From: Albidovulum sp.
GTDB lineage: Bacteria > Pseudomonadota > Alphaproteobacteria > Rhodobacterales > Rhodobacteraceae
Direction: 5' to 3'
Assembly (NCBI GenBank): GCA_028823855.1
Contig: JAPPFL010000058.1
Location: 28,465 to 92,464, forward strand
Length of the DNA stretch: 64,000 bases
The first letter of the stretch is position 1. Every line of letters starts with the position of its first letter. Shown here one piece after another: positions 27,177-36,145 of the stretch. The notes under the pieces were generated by a model that ran no database searches, was not told where the DNA came from, and was given only the letters and a program-made list of their open reading frames with translations. A program made the position numbers and the translations under genes.

Positions 27177-27953
27177 CTAGCGCCCTTTCCAGTTCGGCTT
27201 GCGTTTTTCGACGAAGGCCGCCACGCCTTCGATCCCGTCTTCGCTGTTCAGCGCCGCGATGAGAGGATCGGTACGCAGCCGAACCGCGTCTTTGGCCCTC
27301 AGGCCGGCCGAGTTCCGCACGCAGTGCTTTATTGCGCGAAGCGAAAGCGGCGCGCAAGAGAGAACTCCCTCAATCCACCGGTCCACGGCTCCGTCGAGTT
27401 CGCTCCTCGGCGCTACTTCGTTGACAACGCCCCACTTCGCCATCGCCTCGGCGCTTGCGCGAGATCCTGTAAGCATCATTCCAAGCGCGATATTTCGCGG
27501 AACTAGGCGCGGGAGCATCACCATTCCGCCATCCAGCGGAAGGCGTCCGACCCGAGCCTCGGGCAAGCCGAAGCTCGCTTCGTCGCAGGCGACGACGATG
27601 TCGGCGCCCAGAACCATTTCGAAACCGCCGCCAAGCGCAAAACCGTTCACTCGGGCGATCAAGGGAATGTCGAGGCTTTCGCGCAGCGCGATGCCGCCAA
27701 ATCCGTTGGGCCTGCTTTCGGCCCAATAGGACAAGCCGTCGGAAGAATCGGAATCCTTCATGTCCGCACCCGCGCAGAATGCGCGTTCTCCGGCCCCGGT
27801 CATCAAGATGCAGCGGACATCGGTTCGGCGCTCTAGCTCGGACCAGATCTCGTTGAGGCTGCGCTCCGCTTCCGGATCAATGGCATTCATGCGCTCGGGG
27901 CGATCAATCGTAACGCGCGCCACATGGTCTTCGATACTGCAGTCGATTGTCAT
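27177..27953 (-). CDS. Enoyl-CoA hydratase/isomerase family protein
   Basis: A 258-residue crotonase-fold enzyme. Oxyanion-hole segments are AFCAGADMKD and GFALGGGFEM; the acid/base region is FGLPEARVGRLPLDGG. The C-terminal FVEKRKPNWKGR is typical of hydratases. It overlaps the CoA-transferase gene by four bases (ATGA). With a class III CoA-transferase next to it, the pair resembles CaiB/CaiD-like carnitine or 2-hydroxyacid dehydration, but the substrate is not determined. Confidence 0.92.
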   Translation of the reverse strand: MTIDCSIEDHVARVTIDRPERMNAIDPEAERSLNEIWSELERRTDVRCILMTGAGERAFCAGADMKDSDSSDGLSYWAESRPNGFGGIALRESLDIPLIARVNGFALGGGFEMVLGADIVVACDEASFGLPEARVGRLPLDGGMVMLPRLVPRNIALGMMLTGSRASAEAMAKWGVVNEVAPRSELDGAVDRWIEGVLSCAPLSLRAIKHCVRNSAGLRAKDAVRLRTDPLIAALNSEDGIEGVAAFVEKRKPNWKGR

Positions 27954-29125
27954 TCGGCCGCCTCGAAGAGCCCGAGTTCCCGGCCGATTTCTTGGGTATG
28001 CTCGCCGAGCCTGGGAGGCGCGAGCCTCGCGTCGACGGGAGCCGCCGACATATCGATCGGCGAACCGACAAGCTTGACGGGGCCGCCCTCGGTCGGCGCA
28101 AGCTCCATTATCATCTTGTTGTGCTTCGTCTGCGGGTTGTCGAGAGCCTGTTCGAGATCAAGCACCGGCGCGCAAAGGATGTCCACGCCTTCAAGGCGCG
28201 AGATCCAATGCTCCGTCGTGCCTTCCGCGAATTTTTCCCTGAACAGCGATTGCAGTTCTTCCCGGCGCTCGCGCTGGGCGTCAAGATCGGCATATTCCCG
28301 TTTGGCCGACAGGTCTTCAACGCCGAGAGCCTTGCAGATCTCTCGCAACGGGTTTTCCTTGAACGCTCCGACCATGACGATTGCGCCGTCCTTCGTCGCG
28401 AATACTCCCGTCAGCGGCATGGCCGCCCAGTTCAGATCCTTGTCGCGCATCAAGCGCATCGCCGCTTCCTGCATCTGCATCGCGAGCATCGAATTGAAGA
28501 GCGATACCGAAACCAGCTGTCCTTCGCCGGTTTTTTCCCGATGCAGCAGCGCCAGAAGAATGCCCTGGACCAAGTGCATGCCGGCGGAATAGTCCGCAAG
28601 GGCCGTCGGGTAGATGTTGAGCGGTATGGATTGGTCGGCGCGCCTGTCCATGACGCCCGTCAGCGCTTGCGCCAATATGTCCTGGCCGCCCTTGTGGGCA
28701 TAGGGGCCTCCCAGCCCGAATCCCGTACCGACGGCGTATATGACTCTGCGGTTGAGCCTTTTGGCATCCTCGTAGCCGAATCCCAGCCGCTCCATGACTC
28801 CGGGGCGGAAATTGTTCACCACGACATCGGCGGACCGGACCAGCGCGGCTATCGCCTTTCGGCCCGAATCGGATTTGAGGTTGAACGTTGCGGATCGCTT
28901 GTTTCTGTTGAGGCTGCAAAATACCGGGTTGTTGAGTCCGTCCGGATCCTCGCCGATGCTCCATCTGGAGATGTCGCCTTGGCCCTGGCGCTCGATCTTA
29001 ATAACGTCCGCGCCGTAGTCACCGAGCATCTGCGTGCAGCAGGGTCCGAGCATAACTTGCGTGAAATCTATTACGCGCACGCCCGAAAGCGGCAGGCTCG
29101 CGCTGTTTCCGCTGTCGGTATTCAT
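27950..29125 (-). CDS. Class III CoA-transferase (CaiB/BaiF family)
   Basis: A 391-residue CoA-transferase. The N-terminal block VRVIDFTQVMLGPCCTQMLGDYGADVIKIE is diagnostic, and the catalytic Asp is in GGQDILAQALTG. It moves CoA between acyl donors and activates the substrate for the hydratase. It abuts the FAD-oxidoreductase stop with no gap and overlaps the hydratase start. Confidence 0.93.
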   Translation of the reverse strand: MNTDSGNSASLPLSGVRVIDFTQVMLGPCCTQMLGDYGADVIKIERQGQGDISRWSIGEDPDGLNNPVFCSLNRNKRSATFNLKSDSGRKAIAALVRSADVVVNNFRPGVMERLGFGYEDAKRLNRRVIYAVGTGFGLGGPYAHKGGQDILAQALTGVMDRRADQSIPLNIYPTALADYSAGMHLVQGILLALLHREKTGEGQLVSVSLFNSMLAMQMQEAAMRLMRDKDLNWAAMPLTGVFATKDGAIVMVGAFKENPLREICKALGVEDLSAKREYADLDAQRERREELQSLFREKFAEGTTEHWISRLEGVDILCAPVLDLEQALDNPQTKHNKMIMELAPTEGGPVKLVGSPIDMSAAPVDARLAPPRLGEHTQEIGRELGLFEAAE

Positions 29126-30487
29126 TCAGACAGCCTCGCTGAATTGAGCGTTTTCGGCCGGCTCGTCGCCGGGGTCGGCGCCTTGCGCGCGCATCTGCTT
29201 CTGTATTGCCGCAACGTCCGCTCTGCGAACGGTAACGCCGGCGGCCAGCGATTGCGCGGCGGCAATGCCGACCGCCTCGCCCATCGCCATGCATGGCGGG
29301 ATTTCCCGGCTCGTCTTCTGCGCCTGGGGCGTCGCCGAGTAGTGGCGTCCCGCGACGAGAAGCTGTTCGACTTTCCGCGGCACCAGGGCGCGATAGGGCG
29401 TATAGTAGTCGCGCCCGCGACAAACGCTGTCGGGGAAGTGAACCCTCTTCATGACGTCGGACTTCTTGACTACGTATTCGCCTTTGAGAAGGCGTGTCTG
29501 CCGCACTCCGGTTTGCGGCGCGAAATCGACGATATACGAATTCCTGAAGCCCGGCACGTTTTCCCTCGCGAACTCGAGCAAATTCTGGATGCGGCGCCGA
29601 CCCTCGATTTCGGCTTTGACCAAATCGCCAACCGCCAGGCCGTCCAAGCCCGTCATATGGGGACAGTTCAACCAAACGACTCCGGGAAGCGGCGTTTTGA
29701 GCCACCAGAAATTCCAGCACCCGCCAATGATCGCCTTGGCCTCTGCTTCGAGCCGTTCGAATTGATCGGGCTCTCCGTACTGGAATCTTTCGGCCTCGTC
29801 GGTGTCAACTCCGCCGAACCTTGACACGGTCGTCAGAATGAACGCTCCCTTGACGTAGTCGACTCCGGCGGAAGCGGCGACATCCAAATCGCCCGTGGCG
29901 TCGATCACGACATCGCCGAGGAGAGCCTGCCGGCCTTCCTTGGTCTCTACCACGACGCCCTTCGCCGCGCCGTCCTCCACTATCGTTTCGGAAAACCAGG
30001 AATGCAGGCGCAAGTCGATGCCGGCTTCCACGACCATGTCGAGAGAAGCTTGCTTGAACCCGTCGGGATCGAACGACACCGCGAAGATTATCGGATGCGG
30101 AAGCGAGTGGGTATGGAAGTCGAACACCCCCCAACGAGCCCATTTTCGCCACATTTGCTCCGTCTGTCGAATTTCCGGGTCGCGGTCCGCTTCCGGCGGA
30201 TACACCGCGAGGTTTTTTCGCTCCATGCGCTCGACGACTTCCATGGCGAGACCTCGGACCGAGATCTCGGTGTCGTTGTGCATGTCGTCGAGCACCAGAA
30301 CCATGCCGCCCGACGCGAGGCCGCCTAGATAGGGGTAGCGCTCCGCGAGCGTAACGCTCGCGCCGTTGCGCGCCGCCGAGACGGCCGCCGAAATGCCGGC
30401 AGGACCGCCGCCGACGACGAGAACATCGCTCTTTCCCTTGACGGGAACGGCTCCGCGCCTGGTTGCGACCAATTCTTGAACGGACAT
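29126..30487 (-). CDS. FAD-dependent oxidoreductase
   Basis: A 453-residue flavoprotein of the FAD_oxidored/FixC-like class. VLVVGGGPAGISAAVSAARNGASVTLAE forms the dinucleotide fold, followed by YLGGLASGGMVLVL and a second FAD block VVIDATGDLDVAASAGVDYV. A late AGRHYSATPQAQKTSREIPPCMAMGEAVG segment matches the family's FAD-capping region. It is located between the ABC importer and the CoA-transferase, so it probably oxidises the imported compound, perhaps with the operon's ferredoxin as electron acceptor. Confidence 0.87.
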   Translation of the reverse strand: MSVQELVATRRGAVPVKGKSDVLVVGGGPAGISAAVSAARNGASVTLAERYPYLGGLASGGMVLVLDDMHNDTEISVRGLAMEVVERMERKNLAVYPPEADRDPEIRQTEQMWRKWARWGVFDFHTHSLPHPIIFAVSFDPDGFKQASLDMVVEAGIDLRLHSWFSETIVEDGAAKGVVVETKEGRQALLGDVVIDATGDLDVAASAGVDYVKGAFILTTVSRFGGVDTDEAERFQYGEPDQFERLEAEAKAIIGGCWNFWWLKTPLPGVVWLNCPHMTGLDGLAVGDLVKAEIEGRRRIQNLLEFARENVPGFRNSYIVDFAPQTGVRQTRLLKGEYVVKKSDVMKRVHFPDSVCRGRDYYTPYRALVPRKVEQLLVAGRHYSATPQAQKTSREIPPCMAMGEAVGIAAAQSLAAGVTVRRADVAAIQKQMRAQGADPGDEPAENAQFSEAV

Positions 30488-30510
30488 AAGCGCCTCCCTC
30501 GATGGCTGGA

Positions 30511-31293
30511 CTACTGCGCCGCTGTCGGCCAGCGCAAGACAAGGCGTTCGACCAGCGACGTTATCGTGAAAAATGACACCGCCATCCCCGCGCCCAGGAA
30601 TACAGTCGCATAAAGCAGCGGCGAGCGAAAGTTGTAGGTTGCTTCAATGATCAGCGAGCCAAGGCCGTAGTTCGATCCGATCCATTCGCCTACGATTGCG
30701 CCGATTACGCAAGTGGTGGACGCAATTTTTAGCGCCGCGAACAGATAGGGCAATGATGCCTGAAGCCGTACTTTGAACAGTATTTCCCTGTCGCTGGCCG
30801 AAAGAACGCGCATGAGTTCGCCCAGTTGCGGCGAAATCGCGTTGAGCCCGCGCACCATGTTGACGAGCGTGGGAAAGAAGCAAATCAGCGCGGCGATCAC
30901 GATCTTAGGCGCGTAGCCGTTTCCGAGCAGGAGCACGAGAATCGGCGCGATCGCGAGTATGGGAATAGTATTGATGAAAACGGCGATCGGATAGAACGCG
31001 CGTTCGGCGATGCGAGAATGCACGAAAATCACCGCAAGCGCGATTGCGACGGAATTGCCAAGCGCGAAACCCGCGACGGCCTCGAAAAATGTCGGCCAGA
31101 AATTATTCCACAATATCGATCCGCGTTCGGCGAAAGTCGCCGCCACGTCGAGAGGCCCGGGCGCGATGAACTCGGGGATTTCGAGAAGCACGACCAGCAG
31201 ATGCCATGCCAAAAGCAGCCCAGCGGCGGCGACAAATGCCGGAAGCCTTTCCTTCCACCTTCGGGACAGGCTGGCCGATTTGCGAGAGTTCAT
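30511..31293 (-). CDS. NitT/TauT-type ABC transporter permease (SsuC/TauC family)
   Basis: A 260-residue permease with about six transmembrane helices. The ATPase-docking loop is around LMRVLSASDREILFKVRLQASLPYLFAALK, and the terminal GLGSLIIEATYNFRSPLLYATVFL is typical. It overlaps the ATPase gene by four bases. Confidence 0.92.
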   Translation of the reverse strand: MNSRKSASLSRRWKERLPAFVAAAGLLLAWHLLVVLLEIPEFIAPGPLDVAATFAERGSILWNNFWPTFFEAVAGFALGNSVAIALAVIFVHSRIAERAFYPIAVFINTIPILAIAPILVLLLGNGYAPKIVIAALICFFPTLVNMVRGLNAISPQLGELMRVLSASDREILFKVRLQASLPYLFAALKIASTTCVIGAIVGEWIGSNYGLGSLIIEATYNFRSPLLYATVFLGAGMAVSFFTITSLVERLVLRWPTAAQ

Positions 31294-32126
31294 GCAGCCT
31301 TCTCCAGCAATTGGCGAAGTCGTCCCGTAATCTCAACGAATTCCACGCTGTCGCGGATCCCGAGCTTGCGGTCTTCGGGCAGGTCGATAGCGAAATAGTC
31401 CAGGACCCGGCCGGGGTGAGCGGACAAAACGAGCGTGCGCCGACCCAGAAATGCCGCTTCAGGGATCGAATGGGTCACGAATAGGATTGTCGTGCCCGTT
31501 TCGCGCCAGATCCGGAGCAGCTCCTGGTTGAGGTTGTCGCGCGTGATTTCGTCAAGCGCGCCGAACGGCTCGTCCATCAGGAGGATTTTCGGCCTGCAGA
31601 CTAGCGCGCGGGCGATCGAGACTCTTTGACGCATTCCCCCGGACAGCTCGTGCGGAAGCGCGTTCTCCCGCCCCTCGAGACGGACAAGTCGCAGCAGATC
31701 CTTAGGCGCGGCCTCCTGTTCGAGCGCGCGCCCTTTGCCGACTTCGAGAGGCAGTCGAACATTCTCAAGCGCGGAACGCCAGGGAAGAAGCGTCGCGTCC
31801 TGGAATACGAACGCGAATTCCCGCGCAAGCCTGGCTTCTTCGGGCGGTTTTCCGAAAACCCGAACCGACCCCGTACTAGGCGCTACGAGATCGGCGACGA
31901 GTCGAAGGAGCGTAGATTTGCCGCACCCGGACGGGCCGATAATCGTAACGAAATCGCCGGACAGGAAATCGATGCTGACGTCGGACAGAGCGACTACGGC
32001 ATCGTCGCCCTCGCCGAATTCGACGGTGGCGTCGCTAACCGCTATCGCGACATCGCCGGAGTCAGCGCGGGACGCTGTTTCGCGTCCCGCTTCATTGCCG
32101 TTCCGCATCAAGCGGGCATCAACCAA
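31290..32126 (-). CDS. NitT/TauT-type ABC transporter ATPase (SsuB/TauB family)
   Basis: A 278-residue ATPase. Walker A is GPSGCGKST, the Q-loop FVFQDATLLPW, the signature LSGGMRQRVSIARA, Walker B ILLMDEPFGALD and the switch His FVTHSIPEA. It overlaps both neighbours by a few bases, indicating a coupled transporter operon. Confidence 0.94.
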   Translation of the reverse strand: MVDARLMRNGNEAGRETASRADSGDVAIAVSDATVEFGEGDDAVVALSDVSIDFLSGDFVTIIGPSGCGKSTLLRLVADLVAPSTGSVRVFGKPPEEARLAREFAFVFQDATLLPWRSALENVRLPLEVGKGRALEQEAAPKDLLRLVRLEGRENALPHELSGGMRQRVSIARALVCRPKILLMDEPFGALDEITRDNLNQELLRIWRETGTTILFVTHSIPEAAFLGRRTLVLSAHPGRVLDYFAIDLPEDRKLGIRDSVEFVEITGRLRQLLEKAA

Positions 32127-33177
32127 CCTTCATGCGGATATCCGCGATTGCGTCGAGTATGTCGAGCGTCATGACATCGTCGATTGTCGGCACATCGCCT
32201 TGGAACTGGTCGAGGTCCGCGTAGGTCTGAATTTGCGCTGCCCAGTTCTCCTTGTTCATCGCTCCCCATCCGTGCTCGGCGGTGGTATCGTTGAAACTGA
32301 ATCCTAGCACCGGTCCGATGGCCTCGAGTTCGCTGTCCAGATCGAGATTCGGATACTCGGCCACGAGAAGGCCGGCGGCGTCTTCCGGATTTTCCTTGGC
32401 GTAGCCCCATCCCATTGCCGAACCGGTCAGGAAGCGAGCCAGTACGTCGGAATTGCTTTCGAGAACCTCGTCCGTCGTGTAAAAGACGTTCGCATACAGC
32501 TGGATTCCGGCATCCCACAGCATCATATCGACGCGATCTTCGCCAAGGATTCTCAATGCATTGGTGTTGGTTAGCCAGCCCGTGACGGCATGCGCTTGAC
32601 CCGTCATGAGCTGGTTCATGTCGCTGCCCATGTTCACGACTTCTACCTGGTCTTCAGCAATGCCATTCTTGGCCAGCAGAGCCCGCAAAAGAATTACGGC
32701 GGTGGGCTGGGTCGCGATCGTCTTGCCAACCATGTCGGAAGGCTGGGAAATCGCGTTGGCCGCTAGCGAGAAATAGGTGAAGGGATGCTTTTGATAGCCT
32801 GCCGCGAAAGCCTTCACGGGAATGCCCGCCGAGCGCGCTAGCATGAGCGACGGACTAGACGAAAGCTGGCCCGCCTGCGCTCGCCCGGCCGCCACCGATG
32901 CGACTCCGTCGACGCCGGGTCCTCCCGGAGTGACTTCAAGTTCAATGCCGAGCTCGTCGTAATAGCCCAGGCGCTTGGCACAGACTTCGCCGCAAATGCC
33001 GTTGGACGCGAGCCAGCCGAGCTGCATGTTGATCTTTGCCGCGCCGTCGGCGGCGTTCGCAACCGTCAAGAAGCTCGACCCCGGCACGGCCGAAAGAATT
33101 GCCGATCCGGCTGCAGCGCCCAGTCCCTTAAGCGCCGTGCGGCGCGACACGCCCGCAGGCAAATTCGATGACACCAT
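32119..33177 (-). CDS. NitT/TauT-type ABC substrate-binding protein with Tat signal
   Basis: A 352-residue receptor of the NMT1/THI5-like family. The N-terminus carries a twin-arginine motif (SRRTALKG) and a hydrophobic stretch ending ANAADG near residue 44. The mature part has LGWLASNGICGEVCAKRLGYYDELGIELEV and a GAQLSS-like VAAGRAQAGQLSSSPSLM segment. Family ligands include nitrate, sulfonates, pyrimidine precursors and aromatic acids; here a carboxylate fits the CoA genes downstream. SD AGGAGGATACA lies before the ATG at 33177. It is the first gene of the minus-strand operon. Confidence 0.92.
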   Translation of the reverse strand: MVSSNLPAGVSRRTALKGLGAAAGSAILSAVPGSSFLTVANAADGAAKINMQLGWLASNGICGEVCAKRLGYYDELGIELEVTPGGPGVDGVASVAAGRAQAGQLSSSPSLMLARSAGIPVKAFAAGYQKHPFTYFSLAANAISQPSDMVGKTIATQPTAVILLRALLAKNGIAEDQVEVVNMGSDMNQLMTGQAHAVTGWLTNTNALRILGEDRVDMMLWDAGIQLYANVFYTTDEVLESNSDVLARFLTGSAMGWGYAKENPEDAAGLLVAEYPNLDLDSELEAIGPVLGFSFNDTTAEHGWGAMNKENWAAQIQTYADLDQFQGDVPTIDDVMTLDILDAIADIRMKVG

Positions 33178-33517
33178 TGTATCCTCCTAGTTGTTTCGTT
33201 CGCCCCCGTTATCGAGCGGTTTAACTCGACAGGATCGAATCCGGTACCTTTCCGCAATTCTCGAAGCGGGGCCGCGCTAGATTCTTAGCGAATCGAATCA
33301 AACATGCAAGTTCAAAACCGGCAAGGCGGAAAGCTAAAGAATCGCCGGTCGGAGTTGGCCGGAGCGATTTTATTTGGCGGCGACCGAGCGCTTTAACCGC
33401 CCGCCCGCGCGTCGCGAACGGCGTTTCCGACAAACCCGATTTGCTAGTATCAGAAAATATTCTCGGCGAAAATTCCTTTAGGAACACGCGGTTCCGAGCG
33501 ACACGCCGTTAAAATCA

Positions 33518-33535
33518 AGATCGGCCGACCGATCT
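33518..33535. promoter_or_regulatory. Inverted repeat in the divergent region (dyad 1)
   Basis: AGATCGG and CCGATCT are perfect 7-bp arms around CCGA. The repeat lies four bases from a second, longer dyad, which suggests tandem binding sites. Confidence 0.45.
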
Positions 33536-33539
33536 CCAA

Positions 33540-33563
33540 GCGAATGCATGTCGATGCATTCGC
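33540..33563. promoter_or_regulatory. Inverted repeat in the divergent region (dyad 2)
   Basis: GCGAATGCAT and ATGCATTCGC are perfect 10-bp arms around GTCG. It lies 237 bases before the DUF1302 start and 363 bases before the ABC operon start. With no T-run it is more likely an operator than a terminator. Confidence 0.5.
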
Positions 33564-33799
33564 AGATACTCGCGTTTTTCGAATCCGCATCGGCTTTACC
33601 GTTGCCTTTACGACGGCAAAATGATAAAGTCCGCGGAAATTTTTATGGAGTTGCCGAAGTTTTATGCTGACCCAGCCAAAGTGCCGACGCCGCGGGTTGC
33701 GCTGGAAAAAAATGCGCTGCCGACAGCGGCAGCCGGCATAAACGGGCAGTTCTTGTTACGCCGAAATGCCGTAGCAGCGTTAGTAAGGAGATTACCGGT

Positions 33800-36133
33800 A
33801 TGAATAATACATTGGGAATCCACCATCATACTTCTCTAGACACCATGTCGGCTCTACCCCGCACGGCGATGGAGAATTGCCCAGGCAATGCGAAGGACGA
33901 AGAGGAGGATCTCTTGAGAATCTCGTTCGAAAAGACCGGCGTTTTCTTTTCCGGTCCGGAGCGTATTTTGCAAACCGGCGACGGGAATGCCCTCCCGCGG
34001 ACAAATCTTAAAGCGATCGCCTGCCAGGCTGGCTTTACGGCAAGTGCCGCCGCAATGGCTCTTGCCGGAATACTTCTCGCGACGCCGGCCGCCGCCTTCG
34101 AGTTCGGAAACGATTTATTCTACGGAAGCCTGGATACCACGATTTCGCATGGGGTGACATTCCGAGTCCAGAAGGCGGACCCGGATCTTGCCGACAATTT
34201 CAACAGCAACGACGGCAACCTCAACTATGATCGCGGACTCGTAAGCAACACTTCAAAGTTTACAACCGACCTCGACCTCAGTTTCGGCAATTACGGCGCG
34301 TTCGTGCGCGCTTCCGGATATATCGACTTCGAAAACCGGCTTGGTTTCCGCCAGCGAAATTCGCCGGTCCCCGGGGTGACGACCGGCGTCGGCAGCGATG
34401 TCGAAATCTTGGACGCCTACGTAACGGGCTCATTCGAGTCGGACGGCCAGTACATGGACTTCAGGCTTGGCCGGCACGTTCTCAACTGGGGCGAAAGCAC
34501 GTTCATCACGAACGGGATCAACGACATCAATCGCTTCGACGTGGGAAAGCTGAGGCTGCCCGGCTCCGAACTTCGAGAAGCTCTGCTCCCGGTCTCGATG
34601 ATTTCGGCGTCATTTTCCCCGAACGAATTGCTGTCGTTCGAGGGATTCTATCAGCTCGAATGGAAGAAAACCGAAATCGATCCGGTCGGAAGCTATTTCT
34701 CAACTACCGATTACGTGGGCGAAGGGGCGAGAAAGGCCGTTGTAACCCAGATCCCCGGCGTTACGGATATGGGATTCGGATTCGGGCCTCTGACTCCGGC
34801 CATCAACGCGGATCTCGACAATTACAAGATACAGCATCCGCAGTTGGGTACCGTTCGGGCGCCGCAGCCGCGCCAGTTTGAATTCGATTCCGAATTCGCG
34901 ACGGTTATTCGCGCACCGGACCGCACCGCTCGCAAATCGGGGCAGTGGGGGATCGCGGCGCGCTTTTTGGCCGAGGATTTCAACGAAACGGAATTCGGAT
35001 TCTACTTCATGAACTACCATAGCCGCCTCCCGGTCGTGAGCGGTATAACCGGCAGCCTCGAAGGGATTCAGGCTGGACTGGCCGCGGCCCAGGCGGTGTC
35101 TGCGCCGAATTCCGAAACGATCCGGGCGGTGACGGCGGCGGTTACCGCAGAGGTGACTACGGCAGTGACAAATGAGGTGAAAGCGGCGGCAACCGCGCAA
35201 GTGACCGAGGCTGCGAAGGCGGCCATTGCCGCAAGCGGCCAGCCGATTCCTCCTGAGCAAGTACAAGGGATGATTGCTCGCGCAGTCGCCGAGCAAGTGC
35301 CCGCAATCGTAGCCGCGCGAGTTCCCCCGATTGTAGCCGCCGAGGTACCGCCTCGGGTACGCCAGGGAGCGGAAGGGATCGCGCAAGCCATGGCAGTCGA
35401 TCGATTCGCGAAGACGAGCCGCTACTTTCTCGAGTACCCGGAAGACATAAAGCTCTTCGGATTGAGCTTCAACACCGTGCTAGGCGCCTCTGGCTGGGCG
35501 CTTCAGGGCGAATACTCGCAGCGCCACGACGCGCCATTGCAGAGAGCGGAACGGGTCGTCATCGGTGAGGGCCTGGCCCCGATCGGCACCGCTCTTCATC
35601 TTGCGGCCAACGACCCGGCGCAGCTTCAAGGCTACCTCGCTTCATACAGGCCAAGGACAGTGCAAGGCTACGTCAAGCGCAATGTAAGCCAGATTCAAGC
35701 CACTGCGACCAAGGTCTTCGGACCGATGTTCGGCGCCGACGGCCTTGTCTTCCTTACGGAAGCCGCGGTTATGCATGTGCACGACATGCCCGACGAGCCG
35801 TTGGAGAGCCAGGCGGGCGGTACTCTTCCGGATGAAGCGGCGGATGCCGACATGAATTCCTGGGGATACCGCGTCGCGGCTCGCCTCGACTACCTGAACG
35901 CGATTGGCGCGGTTAATCTCTACCCCTATACGCAGTTCGCGCACGATGTCGGCGGCAACAGCCCCGCGCCTAGCGGGCCTTTCATAGAAGGCCGCACCGC
36001 GCTCACCATAGGCATTCGCGCGGACTATCTCAGCCGCTGGCAGGCGGATTTGGGCTACACGCGCTACGATGGCGACGGCAATGCCCTGAGCGACCGCGAC
36101 TTCGTCTACGCCTCCGTGAATTACTCGTTCTGA
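33800..36133 (+). CDS. DUF1302 outer-membrane beta-barrel protein
   Basis: A 777-residue protein. A signal-like hydrophobic stretch ends at ATPAAAF near residue 99, preceded by an unusually long N-terminus. A TTG at 33914, six bases after GAGGAGG, is a good alternative start and would shorten the leader. The mature part has DUF1302 features: FGNDLFYGSLDTTISHGVTFR, RLGRHVLNWGES, FYQLEWKKTEIDPVGSYF, YLEYPEDI-type SRYFLEYPEDIKLFGLSFNT and a C-terminal aromatic YASVNYSF. Residues about 414-535 form an Ala/Val-rich insertion with pseudo-heptads that is not expected in the barrel. DUF1329, YCF48-like and MMPL genes follow, a set often found together. Confidence 0.87.
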   Translation: MNNTLGIHHHTSLDTMSALPRTAMENCPGNAKDEEEDLLRISFEKTGVFFSGPERILQTGDGNALPRTNLKAIACQAGFTASAAAMALAGILLATPAAAFEFGNDLFYGSLDTTISHGVTFRVQKADPDLADNFNSNDGNLNYDRGLVSNTSKFTTDLDLSFGNYGAFVRASGYIDFENRLGFRQRNSPVPGVTTGVGSDVEILDAYVTGSFESDGQYMDFRLGRHVLNWGESTFITNGINDINRFDVGKLRLPGSELREALLPVSMISASFSPNELLSFEGFYQLEWKKTEIDPVGSYFSTTDYVGEGARKAVVTQIPGVTDMGFGFGPLTPAINADLDNYKIQHPQLGTVRAPQPRQFEFDSEFATVIRAPDRTARKSGQWGIAARFLAEDFNETEFGFYFMNYHSRLPVVSGITGSLEGIQAGLAAAQAVSAPNSETIRAVTAAVTAEVTTAVTNEVKAAATAQVTEAAKAAIAASGQPIPPEQVQGMIARAVAEQVPAIVAARVPPIVAAEVPPRVRQGAEGIAQAMAVDRFAKTSRYFLEYPEDIKLFGLSFNTVLGASGWALQGEYSQRHDAPLQRAERVVIGEGLAPIGTALHLAANDPAQLQGYLASYRPRTVQGYVKRNVSQIQATATKVFGPMFGADGLVFLTEAAVMHVHDMPDEPLESQAGGTLPDEAADADMNSWGYRVAARLDYLNAIGAVNLYPYTQFAHDVGGNSPAPSGPFIEGRTALTIGIRADYLSRWQADLGYTRYDGDGNALSDRDFVYASVNYSF

Positions 36134-36145
36134 GGGTCCAAAGTT

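Larger units (their letters stand above)
33178..33799. other. 622-base divergent control region
   Basis: It lies between the minus-strand ABC/CoA operon and the DUF1302 gene, so it should contain both promoters. A 60-codon frame at 33621-33803 has no SD or homology and is not called. Two adjacent perfect dyads are listed separately. Confidence 0.45.

Noticed and set aside
33621..33803. 60-codon frame ending at the DUF1302 start
   Set aside because: No SD, no motif, and it overlaps the likely promoter and SD of the DUF1302 gene.
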